This document shows, piece after piece, positions 1 to 13,900 of a stretch of 64,000 nucleotides of DNA (the first letter of the stretch is position 1; each line of letters begins with the position of its first letter). Location: NCBI GenBank assembly GCA_013400155.1, contig VXBM01000212.1, forward strand, positions 832,683 to 896,682, read 5' to 3'. Made by a program: the position numbers and the translations under genes. The notes beneath the pieces are model-generated. The model was not told the origin of the DNA. It saw nothing but the letters and a program-made list of their open reading frames with translations, and did no database searches. The DNA is from Helopsaltes ochotensis (Eukaryota; Chordata; Aves; Passeriformes; Locustellidae).

Positions 1-3000
1 CAGAAAATGCCAGGGAAAGGCTCCAGTCTTCCAAAACCTGCACAGTAGCAAAGAAATCATTGAGCAAACTTCCCCTTGCTATGTGGACTCATGGGATGTT
101 GTCACAATAATAGTGCATTTAAACACAGCAAAAATGCAGAGGTTGCATGGATATTCTACCATTTCTAAAAACTGAAAATAAAAATCTCTGAATTTTAAAA
201 AACCAATAATAATAATCTCCAAATTAATAAAAAACAAAATTAAGAAGAATGAGCTGCTGAAGGCATAGCAGACACTCTTTACCTCCCACAGGACAGGCCT
301 ACACAAGGCACTGGAGCACATCTTCAGCAAGTGCTGATGAAGCTTGTCTGATGCCAGAAGTGATACACTTGATGCATGTTAGTACTGCCCTGGTGCTCAG
401 GTGCAGCTCTGAAAATATGCCACGGGTAATTCTTGATGCAATTTGTTAGCTGTTGGTAACTTTGATGGTCTCAAACCGAAGAGTAGCAGAGAGCCAGAGA
501 GTGTTTTGTACCTAAGTTAAGAAAATAAATCCCTACTCCTGGCTACCTGCCTACCTACCACTGAGCTCATTTCATGGAATACCGATATAAAGTTAAAAAT
601 GGCAAATGCGAAATAATGGTTAAATCTACAAACATTTGGAGAACTTTTCCTTTCTCTTCCTTTCCACTATAAAATTTCACAAGGGCAGATTAGAAGCTGA
701 AGTTTAAAATAATACAGAATTTCTTCCTGAAAGCAAAAAATCATAGAAACTTAAACTTCAACCTTCTGCTCTCATGAGTCCCATTCTATTTGTAATATGC
801 AAACTGAATGCCTGTCTCAAGGCATAACGCAAACTGTCATAGTATCACTTTTGAATAAAAGAAGACTATTTATTGCTTGTTGTACATGACAATAGAAAGT
901 CTGTCCTGTGGGAAATGGCACTTTGTGTCAGTTCTATCCAAGTTTCATCTGATCCATTTTCAATAAGTGGAATTACTATTGACAACTATTGTGATTAGGT
1001 TGCAAAAACAAAACAATTAAAAAATCAGTTGTTACTTTCTGAGCAAATCCGAAAATATGTTTTCTTGTATCATCTTATTTCTGTTGTGCCTTGGGCTCCA
1101 CCAGACATTAACCCAAAACCTTCCATTCTTTTGCTTCATGTGCTCTGTATTTCAGGTGCTTTTAAAGTTTTTTAAAATGTCACATGCTTTTTTCAGACAT
1201 CTTTTTAATGAAGAACTGAGAAGAGCCATGGAAAAATAAAATCCCATCATTGATCTGAGCAAAAAAAGCATAGTTTTTATTCCAGCAGATGCATTAAAAT
1301 CTGTTGTATTTTTGCTCTTCAGTGCTGCAAGAACTACTGCTTTTATTTTCTCATCTTCATCTCTCCTTTTCCTGATTGGTTTTGTGTGCTCAGCCAGGGT
1401 GTGTTGCACTTACTGCCCCAGTCCTGCAAATGTGACCACCAGTTCATTTGCATTTCATTTTGCATGCACACCCTGTGAACTGTAGGTTTTATTCCAGTTG
1501 ATGGAGTGTAGAGGGTCAACTCCGTGGAGCCCTGCTTAAGACAAGGGGAAGCTGCGGTGTCCACGTGCTGCACAATAATTGTTACCAGTTTTCAGAATGG
1601 GGCTATGTGTAACCGACCCAGTTTTCCTTTCATTTGAATCTTTCTTAATACTTTTCTATGATTTCAATAAGTGAGATCATAATTAAAACCTGAGTCGACC
1701 AACAGTGCCTTTGTGTAATCTCAATCCTGTACTAAGATTAGACATAGCTCTTTTTTTCAAATCTTCTGTTTAACATGTGTGGGCTAGTTCTTAGTTTACT
1801 CTAAAGATTAGCCTTGGTACACCATCCTATGAGTGTTTCCCAGCAGTCAGTTGACTTCTTTCTCAATTAATCTTTTACATGATTTATTGCTTGCTGAGAG
1901 AGCCTAATTAAATCTAATGGACTGCTGGTATACATCTATTGGAATATTGGCATTTTATCACCAATTAGGCCTTATTTCTTATTGTGATCCTTGCTGGCTT
2001 TATATCACTTTACTTTACAGGATTAGAAAATGCTTCTTCCTCTGTTTTTCAACATACTTGTTTTCAATTAAGGTGTTGAGGTCTTTTATTTGGAAAACAG
2101 AAGCTCTACATGTCAGAAGATAAGTACAGGGTGTAAAGATGTATGTAATTGGAAGGCATAATCATCTTATATATGCTTCTCCTTTTCTTTGTTTGTATTC
2201 TCTCTTTTCAAAAATGCATCCCACAGTTTGATAAATTAAGCTCCTGTATGCAAATCTGCTTTCAAGCTAGAATTGCTTTCTTTGTTGCAAACCATTTTGC
2301 AACAATGATTTCAACTGTAATATCTTTTGAACTATAATGCACATGGGTTGCATTTGGAGATACTGCTGGAGAAATGACTGTCCCCTCACTTCTTGTCCCG
2401 AGTGTTTTGTACCAGCAGGTATCTTCAGACTTCAGAAGGGTGACTCTGTGGCACACTGCAGCACTGAAGGCACGGGGAGCTGTTGTGGACAGCTTAACCC
2501 GGTGCCAGAGCTACTGTAGGATTATGTAATGCCTGTTAGCACTCTGTCTCTGCATCTGGTCATTAGCAAAAAACAGCAGCAAAGCAGACACAGGCAGAAG
2601 TGCTTGTCCAACACCAGTTAGATTGTATGGTTTTGATCCCTCATGAACTGTTTCTTAGGCTTCTCAGCACAGGAATAGAAGAAAGCTAAGCAGAAGTGAG
2701 TGCTAAGTCAATTTTCACCATCTGTACTCTGTTCTTTGTACCAGCTTAAAAAAGCCCAAGCTGTTTCTGAGACAAAAGGTCCCTATTTATACACTAAACT
2801 TCTCTTCACCCAAACCCACCGTGGCCGTGTGCAACTGACCTTGTGAGGACAGACCCTGACCCACACTCATTAAAACTATGCCCAAACACTGTCTGAAAAA
2901 GAGCTTGTTGGCATTGCATATCACCGTTCAGGGAACACTGCCAAAACACAGCATCTGAACAATCCTTGACCAGTAGAGTTTTCCATGAGTTTTCTTGTAT

Positions 3001-4930
3001 TTTTTTAATGTATTTTTCTGTAGAGAAAAGTCCCTTCTGTAGAGGTTCTCTTTGCACAGTTAAGCCTTACGCTACAATTCAAAGATTTCACTGTATTCCA
3101 TTAAGTTGTAGGCTGAAGAAAATCGACACCGAAATGTCTGTGCAGAGTAGTGGAATGTGGGACCGGGCTACATAAAATTTTGAATAAGACAAATAAGCCC
3201 AAATGGATATTTTCAACAATTATAATAGCACTGATATCAGTAAAATCAATGAAAACTACTTTACATGGGCACCATCTTGAATACTATATCTATTGTCCCA
3301 ATACAAGTCAGAATAGATAATCTGCATAATAGCTTTCCATAGTATATGATATATTGCATTTGTCATGTTTTCTGCACACACTGTGATGCTAATTAATTAG
3401 GTGCTATACCTATCTACATTTTTTCTTAATTTTCAGTAAGTGTTAATAATGAAATTGTAGAGAATATAAAGTCGTCATATTAAATATATTCTGTTATGGG
3501 CAGAGTATTTGCTACACTACATATTAGGAAACCTGCTCACCAAGAATATTATCTATGAACTACAGAATTATTGAAAAAACAGCTTCTAAAATATGAATTA
3601 AAAGGCTGCACTGTTGTTTACATTAGAAATACATGGTATCTCAGTGATAAAAGGAACAGCTCTCATCTACAATGTCAGAACCAAAAAAAAAAAGTGCTAT
3701 CTATTGATGCAACACTGGAATGTTGTTTTATTAATAGATTTGTTTATCAGGCTGGGAATTGAGGTGCCAGAGCTGCCAGCACATTTTTTTCTTTACTGTT
3801 TCAGGGGGTAATAACCTCTTCTAGAGGTGCAAAGAGTTTAAAGTTTAGATCTCTTCTCCCCCTTCAGCAAAATCTATCAGAGGATGTCTGCCCTTGCTGC
3901 TTATATATGTCCCTTGAATTCTGCTCCTGTTGATGACCTTTTGTGTTGATGTATGCCAGGTATCTGCCTCATAAATATATTACAAAAAAGATATATTGCT
4001 TTGGCTTCCAGAGGGATTTTAAGTCTTAAGTTTCCCTCCTGGAATCATAGAACAGGTATATAAATATAAATGTATATTTTTCAGGAGGAATATGGAAGAA
4101 ACCTTAAACCTTCTTCAATGGACAGATATTTAAGGTCTGGTGGCAGAGAATATTCTATTCAGTTGCTGCTGAGACCTTCAAAGGAGAAAAGTATGTTACA
4201 TGTTGTCTCAAAAGTAAACACACTATACTGTTTTTTCTAGACTGAGTAATTGATCCTTAATGCAGATAAACTAAGGAAACAGGTTATTAACATAACCCCA
4301 AAAGACTTACCTTTCTAAAACAATAGACGTTTTCAAATGTGCATGAATTGGCTTCATAACTGTAGCACTAATGACTCTGGATTACAACTATTTGTTTTTG
4401 TTCGAGACTTACAGGCAGCTCTATGCAAATTTTAGTGATGATGGAAATTAAATATACATTAAAAATACCGTTACTGAATAATTCTAGCATAATAAGTAGC
4501 CTGCTTCATAATACATTATTATTCTCATAATGGTTGAGAAACTTGTATCACAGATGCACCCGGTGAAGTAGCAACAGCAGTGGAGATAGCAGCATAAACA
4601 TCATGCTCCACTGCCTGCCCTGTGCTAAAGAAATTACAGTGTGGGAGGAAGGAACATAACATTGCAATTGCTGAGACTGACAGCCAAGGAAGTGATGAAG
4701 TCTTATAAAATCAACAGCATGTTGCGTACATACTCCCCAATTATGATGACAGGGTTTCACTAAAAGGTGGACCTGCTATCATTACACATAAACAGAGTTG
4801 TTAAGACAGTTTCCAAAAGATCAAGAGCAGCATATATAGTTTTAAATAGATAATAAAAGTTGTTTGAATCTAGCAGATCTTCTAACACAGTCTCATCCTG
4901 ACTCCTACCAGTATAGAGTTTGTGCAATAT
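1..4930. other. Intronic sequence without recognised features
   Basis: AT-rich, unique-looking DNA. An octamer motif ATTTGCAT occurs at 1446-1453. Open frames are short (under 90 codons), lack recognisable domains and overlap on both strands. I see no CR1 or LTR signature. Confidence 0.6.
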
Positions 4931-4932
4931 TC

Positions 4933-4934
<2 letters not shown>

Positions 4935-4975
<41 letters not shown>
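4935..4975. repeat. (TTA)n microsatellite
   Basis: Thirteen uninterrupted TTA units followed by TT. The open frames on both strands that cross it read as poly-Ile, poly-Leu or poly-Asn and are artefacts of the repeat. Such tracts usually vary in length between individuals. Confidence 0.97.
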
Positions 4976-4976
<1 letters not shown>

Positions 4977-7900
4977 TCATCTGCCTCCAAAATACTTTGC
5001 AGCCTTTTCTTGCCAGAATGGCACACTGTCTTGATTGCACATGCTCTGCTGAGAGTTTGGCTGTTAGTCACCATGTTTGTAGCACCATGTATACAATGCA
5101 TATGCTACTTCCAAATGGGAAGACCTGCTGGGTAGGGATTTTTTGTTTGTTTTTCTGGGCAGAATGCAGGATTTGTATAATTTAGGGTTTTGTGTAACTG
5201 ACCAGCTTCGTTACTGACCAGCTTCATTGAGGGTCATGACAGAAAGCAGGTTGCATTCATTTTTCTGTAAGCTGGTGCACTGCACTGTTATGTAGGCTGG
5301 GCAAAGGGAGGAAAGATTGCTTTTGCCTGGTGCCCTCACTGTGTCAACTGAGAGTGGACATGAGCTGCAAAGCTGCTAAGCGTGCAAGTCCCAGAAAGAA
5401 AATCTGTCTGCCCAAAGCACAACCAACTCAACAAAAACCTGGTTTTAATTTTGTTCCTTTTTTTGCCTTAATTTATCAAAAGATTTTGAGAAGTACCTAT
5501 AAGGAAATTATCTATGCAGATCCAACCCAAAGCTGTAGCTAATCTGGGGATCTCATCATAGAATGTGGCTGGAAGGCAATTCCCAATTTATTGAATTTGT
5601 ACTATCTCAAGCAACCACATGTGTATAAACTTATCAAACTGCGAAACCTTGTTTTTCTGGCTTGTTATAAAGCTTCTGAACTCAGAATGGGTTAAAATCA
5701 AGCTATTTTTTGTACCAACACTGCCATTTCTGTTTGCATTGCTTTTTCTTCTTTTGGGCTTTCAAATAAAAAAAAATGTATTAAAAGAGGGAAAAAAACT
5801 AGAAGCGCTTTCTTTAATTTGAATTGTGTGAGAAGCCATACTTAAACACCTTAACACCTACACGTCTTACATGTACCTTGCAGAGCGGTACTGGTTTTCC
5901 TTCTGGGTATTTCTCACTTGTTATGTTCTGGAATTGCATACAATTTTGTCCTTAATGACTGTATTACTTCATTCAGGGGAGCTATGATCAATTAGCACAG
6001 CCAATTCTTTGCTCTCCTTTTGTTTTCACTCAGATGATTAAAGAAAAAATTTTGGTTGATCATTTCCAAGATGGTTTTTGTACCATTACCTTTATCCTGT
6101 TTCTATTATTTAGGTCTTCAGCATCACCTCATTTGATTTTTCCTCTAATATCTTACAACTTTGTGTCGACACATTTCTGCAGCATGCTTCTTTGTAAAGG
6201 TCATTCATTACTAGAGATATTAAATGAGATTCATCTGAAGTACGATTCTGAACAAAAGAACCCACTTTTCTCTAGCTCAACGATTCAATTTTCATCTTCA
6301 CCTCCTATGTAGTCAAGTCTGTGGCCACCTTTGCATTCCTTTATCAGTCCTCTTCTTCTGGCTTTTTGCAGATCATTACTGCACAAGTTTCACAATAATT
6401 TTCAAATGAGTGAGAAATTGTACTGATATCCTAGCAAAATATTTATTGCTCGAAATGCATCTTTTCATGCAGCTGCAGATTCTATTCCAATCAAAGTATT
6501 TATAGCATATCCATTAACAAAGTCCAAAAAACTGGTGGCAAGCAGAAAAACACACATTTACATATAAATCCCCTTAGAGGACTACTGCATTTAAACACTG
6601 AAAGTTTTTCCTTCATGTATGTAGTTTTGCAAAACACTTATGCATTCTTCATACATAAATAACCAGAAAAGTAAAGGATTATTTGTATTAAGTCTTGTGT
6701 AAAACAGAAAGAAAGTGCAATTAAATAGTGCAATATCTCAAGTAGTTTTGTTTAATGTTTTTTTATACAAAGCTACACATAGGGTAGTATTCATTTTACA
6801 ATCAGAGTTAAAATAAGTTATTTCAAGGAACACTTCAACAATAACATCAAAGCAAAATGAAGAGAGTTTAAATCTTTTGGTCTGTATGGTATTTTTAAGC
6901 TCCATGACAAAATTTGTTAGTACCATTTTACAGCACAGAGAATAACTCTCCCACTCTTTTCTGTACAGTCCCAACTGAGAAACAGCTTTTTTCTCCTTTA
7001 CTTGGTGACATTTTCTTTTTGGTTATTAAAAATAGAAAAGGACAGCTGCATACTTACATGTGCATTAACCTCATAAATTGTTAATCCTAAAAAGACATGC
7101 TGCTCACAGAGGGGGTAAGTTTAATGCTGCAGGCTGCCATTCAGTGACTATAACAGTTTCTTACGTTTGAAGTCATGCACATCAGACAATACTTGTTTAT
7201 CTCTAAACTGAGCCCATTCTCAGGATGTCCCTTGATACAAACAGGAGTTTAATTTATTTCTGAAAAACACTCAAATAAAAACAATAAGCATAACTGACAT
7301 GGTTGTCTGGCTTGTGTCCCTGAACAGAAGGGAGTGGGAAGCAGGTTTTCAGCATGTCTTGAAGGTCAGCATGGATGCTTCTCCTTAGAGTGTTACCTCC
7401 CATCTGGTCCCTGAGGGCTCTTACCTTGGGTGGTGCTGTCCTGACACATCAAGCCATGTGTCAAACCATGAGCAGGATGTCTGGCCCCACCCCGGTGGTC
7501 AGCACTGCAGTGGACCTCTTTGCAGGGAGCTGGTGCCCATTTTCCTACACGGGTGTTCGTCAGAGCAGGGTTGGACAGGCACCCCCAGTGACATAAGGAA
7601 CCTGCAGTGGCAGGCAGGGCAGAAAAGGAGCATGGCACACTCTTGTGGTTTCTTATGTACCAGTTAAAGAAGGATTTTTTTGTGGATTTCATCCAGTGTT
7701 ATTTTTGTTAACTTTGTCTCTGATCAGCTACTGCATATACCATTTCCAAACCTCTTTCACTCACTCACTTCCTAGCTGTAAGCTTTTGCTTGTACTTTAT
7801 CATTAAACTGAAATGCTTGATGTGCTCTAGTAAAGTCTTTATCAAAGAAACATGAGGAGGATAAACCTTGAAATTTTTCATTGCTTACATGACAGGAGAG

Positions 7901-10900
7901 TGGCAAATATCTCTAAGCTGTATTCCAGCTAAGGTAAAACTGAAATCCACATCAAAAAGAGAAGATTTAGGCATATGTGGCCAAACTTAGATAGCTAAGT
8001 GCAACATGTCATCCTAAAAAACTCAACTCAGCTATCACTTCCCTCTGGAAACACCTGCAATCTCTAGCAAAATTTCCCAGTTTCCAGGTTTTAGCTGTCC
8101 ATATGTGTGTGCCTGCACTGCCTACTGAGGTTGTTCCACAAGGCAGAAAATAATTCATCATCTAAAAATGATGAATCCTTTTCTAACTGCATTTTTTTAA
8201 AAAACATAATAAAGAAACTATTAAAAATGAACTGCAAGGGCAACACAACAGTTCCAGTAGAATATAATCCTAACAGAGATTTTTGATGATGATCATGAAA
8301 GGATTTCCAAGTATTTAAAAGCCAAGAGGTTTTAGCAGATGCTAAAGGGGAGCTGAAAACCTCCAGGTCCAGCTGTAGCGTTGCTGTCTTGCACATATTC
8401 AGGTTAATGTATAGGAAAAAAAGAGACAACAGAACCAGACTTGTGTTCTTTTGTGTGAGCATGATGAAAGACCAGAGCAGCTTCATCAGCACTGCTGGTA
8501 TGAAGCTGGAGTCACAGCAGTGTACGTGTGTTCAGAATCCGAGCCCTGCTGTAAGAAATGTAACCATATGAATGACAGAACTGAAATTCTCATTATTGAG
8601 GGCACCAATAATAGTAGGAAGCAAAGAAGGTGATGATTGTGAAATAATTACCTGCCTCTACCTGCTGAGGAAATAAGTGTTGTTTTTTGTTATATGGATA
8701 TATATGGATTATTATATAATGTTTTGCCATTAGTAGAAATGTATTTCTGTATCTATACTTCTAGTACTGCATCTGTATTAACCATAGATGCTGCATAATC
8801 CAGAGCTACCCTTACTCTACCTACCTTATCATACACATTAAAATCATTCCAATTTTTTCCATTTCTGCCTTCTATTCATTCATATAAAGACATGGAAATA
8901 GCTTCAGACAAATATCATAAAAGGGATCTGTGGAACTGTTGTTTCAGTTGTGTCACACAGAGTACTGCAAAGTGACGTAAGATGTGGAAAATATATTTAA
9001 AGCACTAGTTGTGTTCACAGAAAAAAGCTGTAACATTTTTTCAGTGAAAAATCTGTGTTTCATCAAAAGCTGAAGTATTTTAAGTGCATAGATCTAAATT
9101 AAGTTTTTTCTCAAAAAAAGAAAGTAGTTTTAAAAAGAAAAACAGGTGATTTCCAAAAGTGTTGAAAGTTATTAAAGAAATAACTTTTTTTTTTTAACTT
9201 ACCTGGATTTCCCCATTTATTTTACATTATTTTATAGAAATACAAGAATGTCACTTGTTGGAATGAAAAAACATATCTTAAAACAAAAGACAGAAGTCAA
9301 AAGCCACCCTGAGCAAGACAGGAAACAATTGTCCTTTAGACCCTAATATATTTTAAAAAATGCAGTATCTCAACTATGAGTAGATAATAAAAAAACCCCA
9401 GTGTTTTCTGTTTTCTTATGAACATCTACTGAGGAGTGTAAATTATAAACAATATCACTTACAGTAGATTGAAAAGTACTGTCAAAAAAGTAAAGTATTA
9501 AGTTTTCTGTGAAGAATGGTCTTTGTTTTAATACAAGGAACAGTTGGTGGTATTTGTGTCAGAAAGCACTTCATGACTGGTTCATAAAATCTATTTTAGA
9601 GTCTTTCACCAAAGAAAGAGAATTTATAGCCAAGATTGTGCCTCTTAATTCATGTTAGTATAATTAGCAAAACCACACCCAGCTAGAACAAAGGCACCAT
9701 AGCACAGGCACCATTCCCTCTCTGTGGATCCCTTAACCTTGGTTGTGGGGAAATAAAAGGATATATTTAAGCTTTTCTTCTGTCACTGAAGTCCCTGCCA
9801 GTGCAAATCTCCAATCTGTGACCTTGCCTGGAGTACAGGCAGCTCTAAAACTCTGCCATTCGTGCATACTAAGCATGACACAAAAGCTAGATCTGAAATG
9901 TGCAAGTTACAGTATCTTGTGAGAAGACTGTAGGACTTTATAACAGCATATTTTTCTTTCTTTTATTGACATTTGTTTACATTTTTAAAGTCTAATTAAA
10001 AAAAATTGGGAGAATTTAATAAACTTTCGACTATAGAGTGAAAATCAGACAAAGTCAATCAGAAGCATCCTGAAGAACCAAAACTTTTAATCCCTGGACT
10101 TTCATTCATCTTTTCCTCTATGGATTTTGACTTTCTTTGCTCTCCTAAATTTGTCAATCCATAGTAATACTGTGACATACCACACACATTAGCAGACTGG
10201 AAATAGTAAGAATATAAAAGGGGGATATCTTCTACAGTCACATGAGATGAAACTGTTAACTAGTACATGGTATGGATTTTAATTTCTCTTGGTCTAGCTG
10301 TACTTTAACCCATAACCCCGAAGTAAATTTGGAATTTATTTTGTAAGAAACCAGCGCATTTTAATCTAATAAATTATTAGTATGCAGTTATATAATATTT
10401 TCAGCAGCAGGTCTTGAAGCTTTTTACAGAAGGGATGACTTACAGGTGTAGAAACTTGGGTAGAAACTTGAGACAGAAGAACCCTGACTTTAATATTGAC
10501 ATTGAAAAGCAAAATAAAATTACATTTACAGTCAAAAAAGTAATTTGTTCAGAGTAACTGCCTTGAATTTGAAAGCCCAATATTCAGCTGAATAGGAAAA
10601 ATACACTATCATTGGTAAAGCTTGATTAAATTATTTTAGCTTATAAGGGAATCAAGATAGAGGAAAAACAAGTATGTAGGAAGCAAAATATTACACTACA
10701 AGAAGACTGAGGCCAGTGAATATAGCAAAAGAGAAGTGTTTTGATATTGGGTTCCTTTCTGGAGAATACTAAATATGAGGAGGGCACAGATTTCCCTTTC
10801 CCTGATTAATAATCATTGTACAGATTGCACTTGGAAATCTGAGTCACTGAAATTACACTGTTCGCCTCTGCCAGTCCAAATGCACATACATTGGTCTTTA

Positions 10901-13900
10901 TTGTCACCTCTGAATGGTGACAGAAAAGAAGAACCACCTCAACTGTAATCACAAACAGATTTCAGTTTGGTTGGCTGTGTTGCTTCACTCTTTTCCAAGA
11001 AGAATTAATTTAATAAATCAGCCTCTCGACTTTTTTTATCTGTTTGTGTGTACATATAATACTTCAACATGCAAATGATTTACAAACTATTTTGCTTTTT
11101 AAAGAGGAAAAATGAGGCGTTCTGTGCAAAGTGAATTCATTATACCTTACATTTTGAGTATTTTTTTTTAAATTTAAATATATACCATATAAATATTTTT
11201 TGGTTTTCTGCATGTATATTTATATTTTTTGTAGCTTTGAATGAATGCTTTGAATTATTCCGTTAGGGTGATCTAGGAATTTGGATCTTAAAAAAGTGAG
11301 TTGTTATTATTGGCATGTGCTTACATGGTTTAGGATGGAATGCCCCACACAAGTAATTTTGTGTTACTTTATTTTTCATGTACCAGACTTTAATGATAAA
11401 ATAGGTGAATGGCACTACTATAGTTGAAATGTAAGTCTCAAATATGCCTCATGCTACATACACCAAAGTGAGAAAGACCTGACTGATGACCAGCACTGAT
11501 ACTTAAGGAAAGCTTTCAGCAAATATTTCTGTTTTTTTCACAGAATTCTTGCAGATTGAGAACTTTCTGGTATCCCACAGACCAGCAAGGAGGGGTATAA
11601 ACTATACAAATATGATCTGGAGTATATTTTGAATTGCTTTGCTCTTAGTGCTTGAACCCTTAGGGTAATTCACTGTGGACTTTTGCCCAGTTCATATATT
11701 CACTGCTAGTTCTTGGCAACCAAAAGTTACCGAGTGTGCATTTCCCATTGTTTTGCCTACTGCCTGTTATCTTTTTTTTTTATGCCAGTAGGAAAGGAAA
11801 AAAAGAAAATTGAAAGAGCTGGAAGGAAGAAATGAAGATTTCCTATTTTTTAAAGCAACTGACAGTACAATTGACAAAGAAAAGTTTTGTGAGGTGATAC
11901 TCAGAAAAACAAAAATAAAAATTATCAAGGAAAACTGCTAGTGTAGTATCTGAAACTGAATGGGGAAGCAAGCCACAAATATGATGGTTAATCCTGTCTT
12001 TTTAATTGTTTTTTTCCTCTTGCTCATACTGTTAGAACAAAGTAACTGAGGCCACTGACAATCCCCAGAGAAGAGAGTTTGTACCAATAAGTGATGAATA
12101 CACTTTCCTTCAAAGAAACTATCAAAGCAAATATTCCTCAAACTTTGTGTTGGTCACTCTCCCTCTGCTTTAACTCATGCTGAAGCTTCTAAGAGAAGCA
12201 GTGATTTCAGTGACTGAATCCCTGAAATTCCACTGAAATATGTTTATAACTGGTAGACCCTCCTTGAGATGGCATTTTTTTTTACATTCCATGTATCCTT
12301 TTATTGAACGTAAACTGTATTTGATGGGAGCATTATCAAGTCGATATATTTAACCTGTGTGTGCGTCAGAAGAAGGCAAGTAATTGCTTCATGCATGTTT
12401 CCAATTGCCGTAGGCCGTCACTGAGCACAGTCCTTTCCCGTCAATACGCTTTCCCCTACCTCCCTCCAGTGTTCTGGCACAAACATTTTTATGGCCACAT
12501 AGGGAGCCACACCTGACAGCTGAGATTTCAAAATGAATTTAGGAAAAACAGAAATGTGAGTGGCTCAAAGAAGAGTGCTGCTTATCTGAGTGGAAAGAGA
12601 TTCAGCTTCAGGTTGCCTAGAAGTCTGATAAGGGCTTTGCCAAACGCAGACCTGGTAGCTAAAAGACTATTTCACACTTGAGCAGATGCCCAACCAATAT
12701 TAATATTTACAAAGCAGAATGCAGCAGCCAGTAGCGTGGTTGACCTACAGACTGAAATGCCTGATTGACCAACAGATAAATATGTTCTTAGAAGAAAGGG
12801 GAAGGTGAGAAAGGGGAATGATAATAGCGGGAACCTCAGAGGGACCCCCAGGGAATGGGGGCCTGTATCAGGGATAAACAGGGATATAGAAGTCAGTATC
12901 CCTCCCCAGCTCAACAGCTACTTTCTCTGAACGTTATCTGAGGATACCAAATGGAATAGGAAATAGAACTGAGAATCTAAACCCACAGGTTAAGCAGTCC
13001 TTTATAGTTTGTCCTGTGGATCATGGGAGGGAGATGCATTTGGGATGGGTTTCTATAATGTGGAGTGATTGTCTTTCTTTTTGTCACTTCTGCCCTTTTA
13101 GAGCTTTTGCAAGTATGCTGTCAATTTTTAATCTTTTTTTTTTATTTTTTTCCTTTTTGTAATTCAAGCCTGCACCCGAGGTGAAGAAAATGATTAAGAA
13201 AGAACAGCCTTAAAACACTGAATATTCTTGACTCCGAGATTCCCTGGTACTGTCCTGTCTCCTAGGTGTTGAAAGAATAAGGAGGTACCTCTGCTTTTAG
13301 CTACAAAGGCTAGAGTAGAAACTGGAAGATGGGTCTGTGTCATAGATCTCTTCCAGTGATCAGCATTAATGAAGTAAGCTTTCTGCCAGCACTAGTTAGG
13401 GGGAAGAATCACCAAAATATTAAGGGAATTTACAAGAGCAACATGATCAAATATCCTGCCTTTGATCATTCCCCTAACTCCTTTTTGTGGTGTATTGAGA
13501 GTATCGGTAGGTAAGTCTTATTGACTTTCAAAGGCCAATTTTATAATTTGGTGGCATTTAATATCAATTAACTATGTATTTTAGGGAAAATACTGCATCT
13601 AATAGGTAACTCATAAGCATTTCTCATAGTCAAAACAAAACATCTTGGTTCTTAACTGATAACCAGTCAAAAATAATGAGTCAAAAAAAGACAAGATCAT
13701 AGTTGAGCATGAACCAACTACAGTTTGTAAATGAATGACAAGCACATCTGCCAGATGTTGCCAAGATGCTACTGAAATAAAGCAATTGGGCCTATTCACT
13801 GTAACAAGTAAAGTTATGAAAGAAGCATTCTTTTTATAAAAGCTGTACTCATTTGTCATGTATACCAATGCATTCATTTCTGAGATTCTCCTTCAAGCAT

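Noticed and set aside
4760..5185. Frames with poly-Asn, poly-Ile or poly-Leu
   Set aside because: They are produced by translating the (TTA)n microsatellite.
5555..5585. CATAGAATGTGGCTGGAAGG resembles a CR1 3' end
   Set aside because: The match is too short, and the expected following CR1 blocks are absent.
8091..8492. 133-codon minus-strand frame, hydrophobic N-terminal part
   Set aside because: No recognised domain, no splice or promoter context; hydrophobic residues follow from T-rich DNA.
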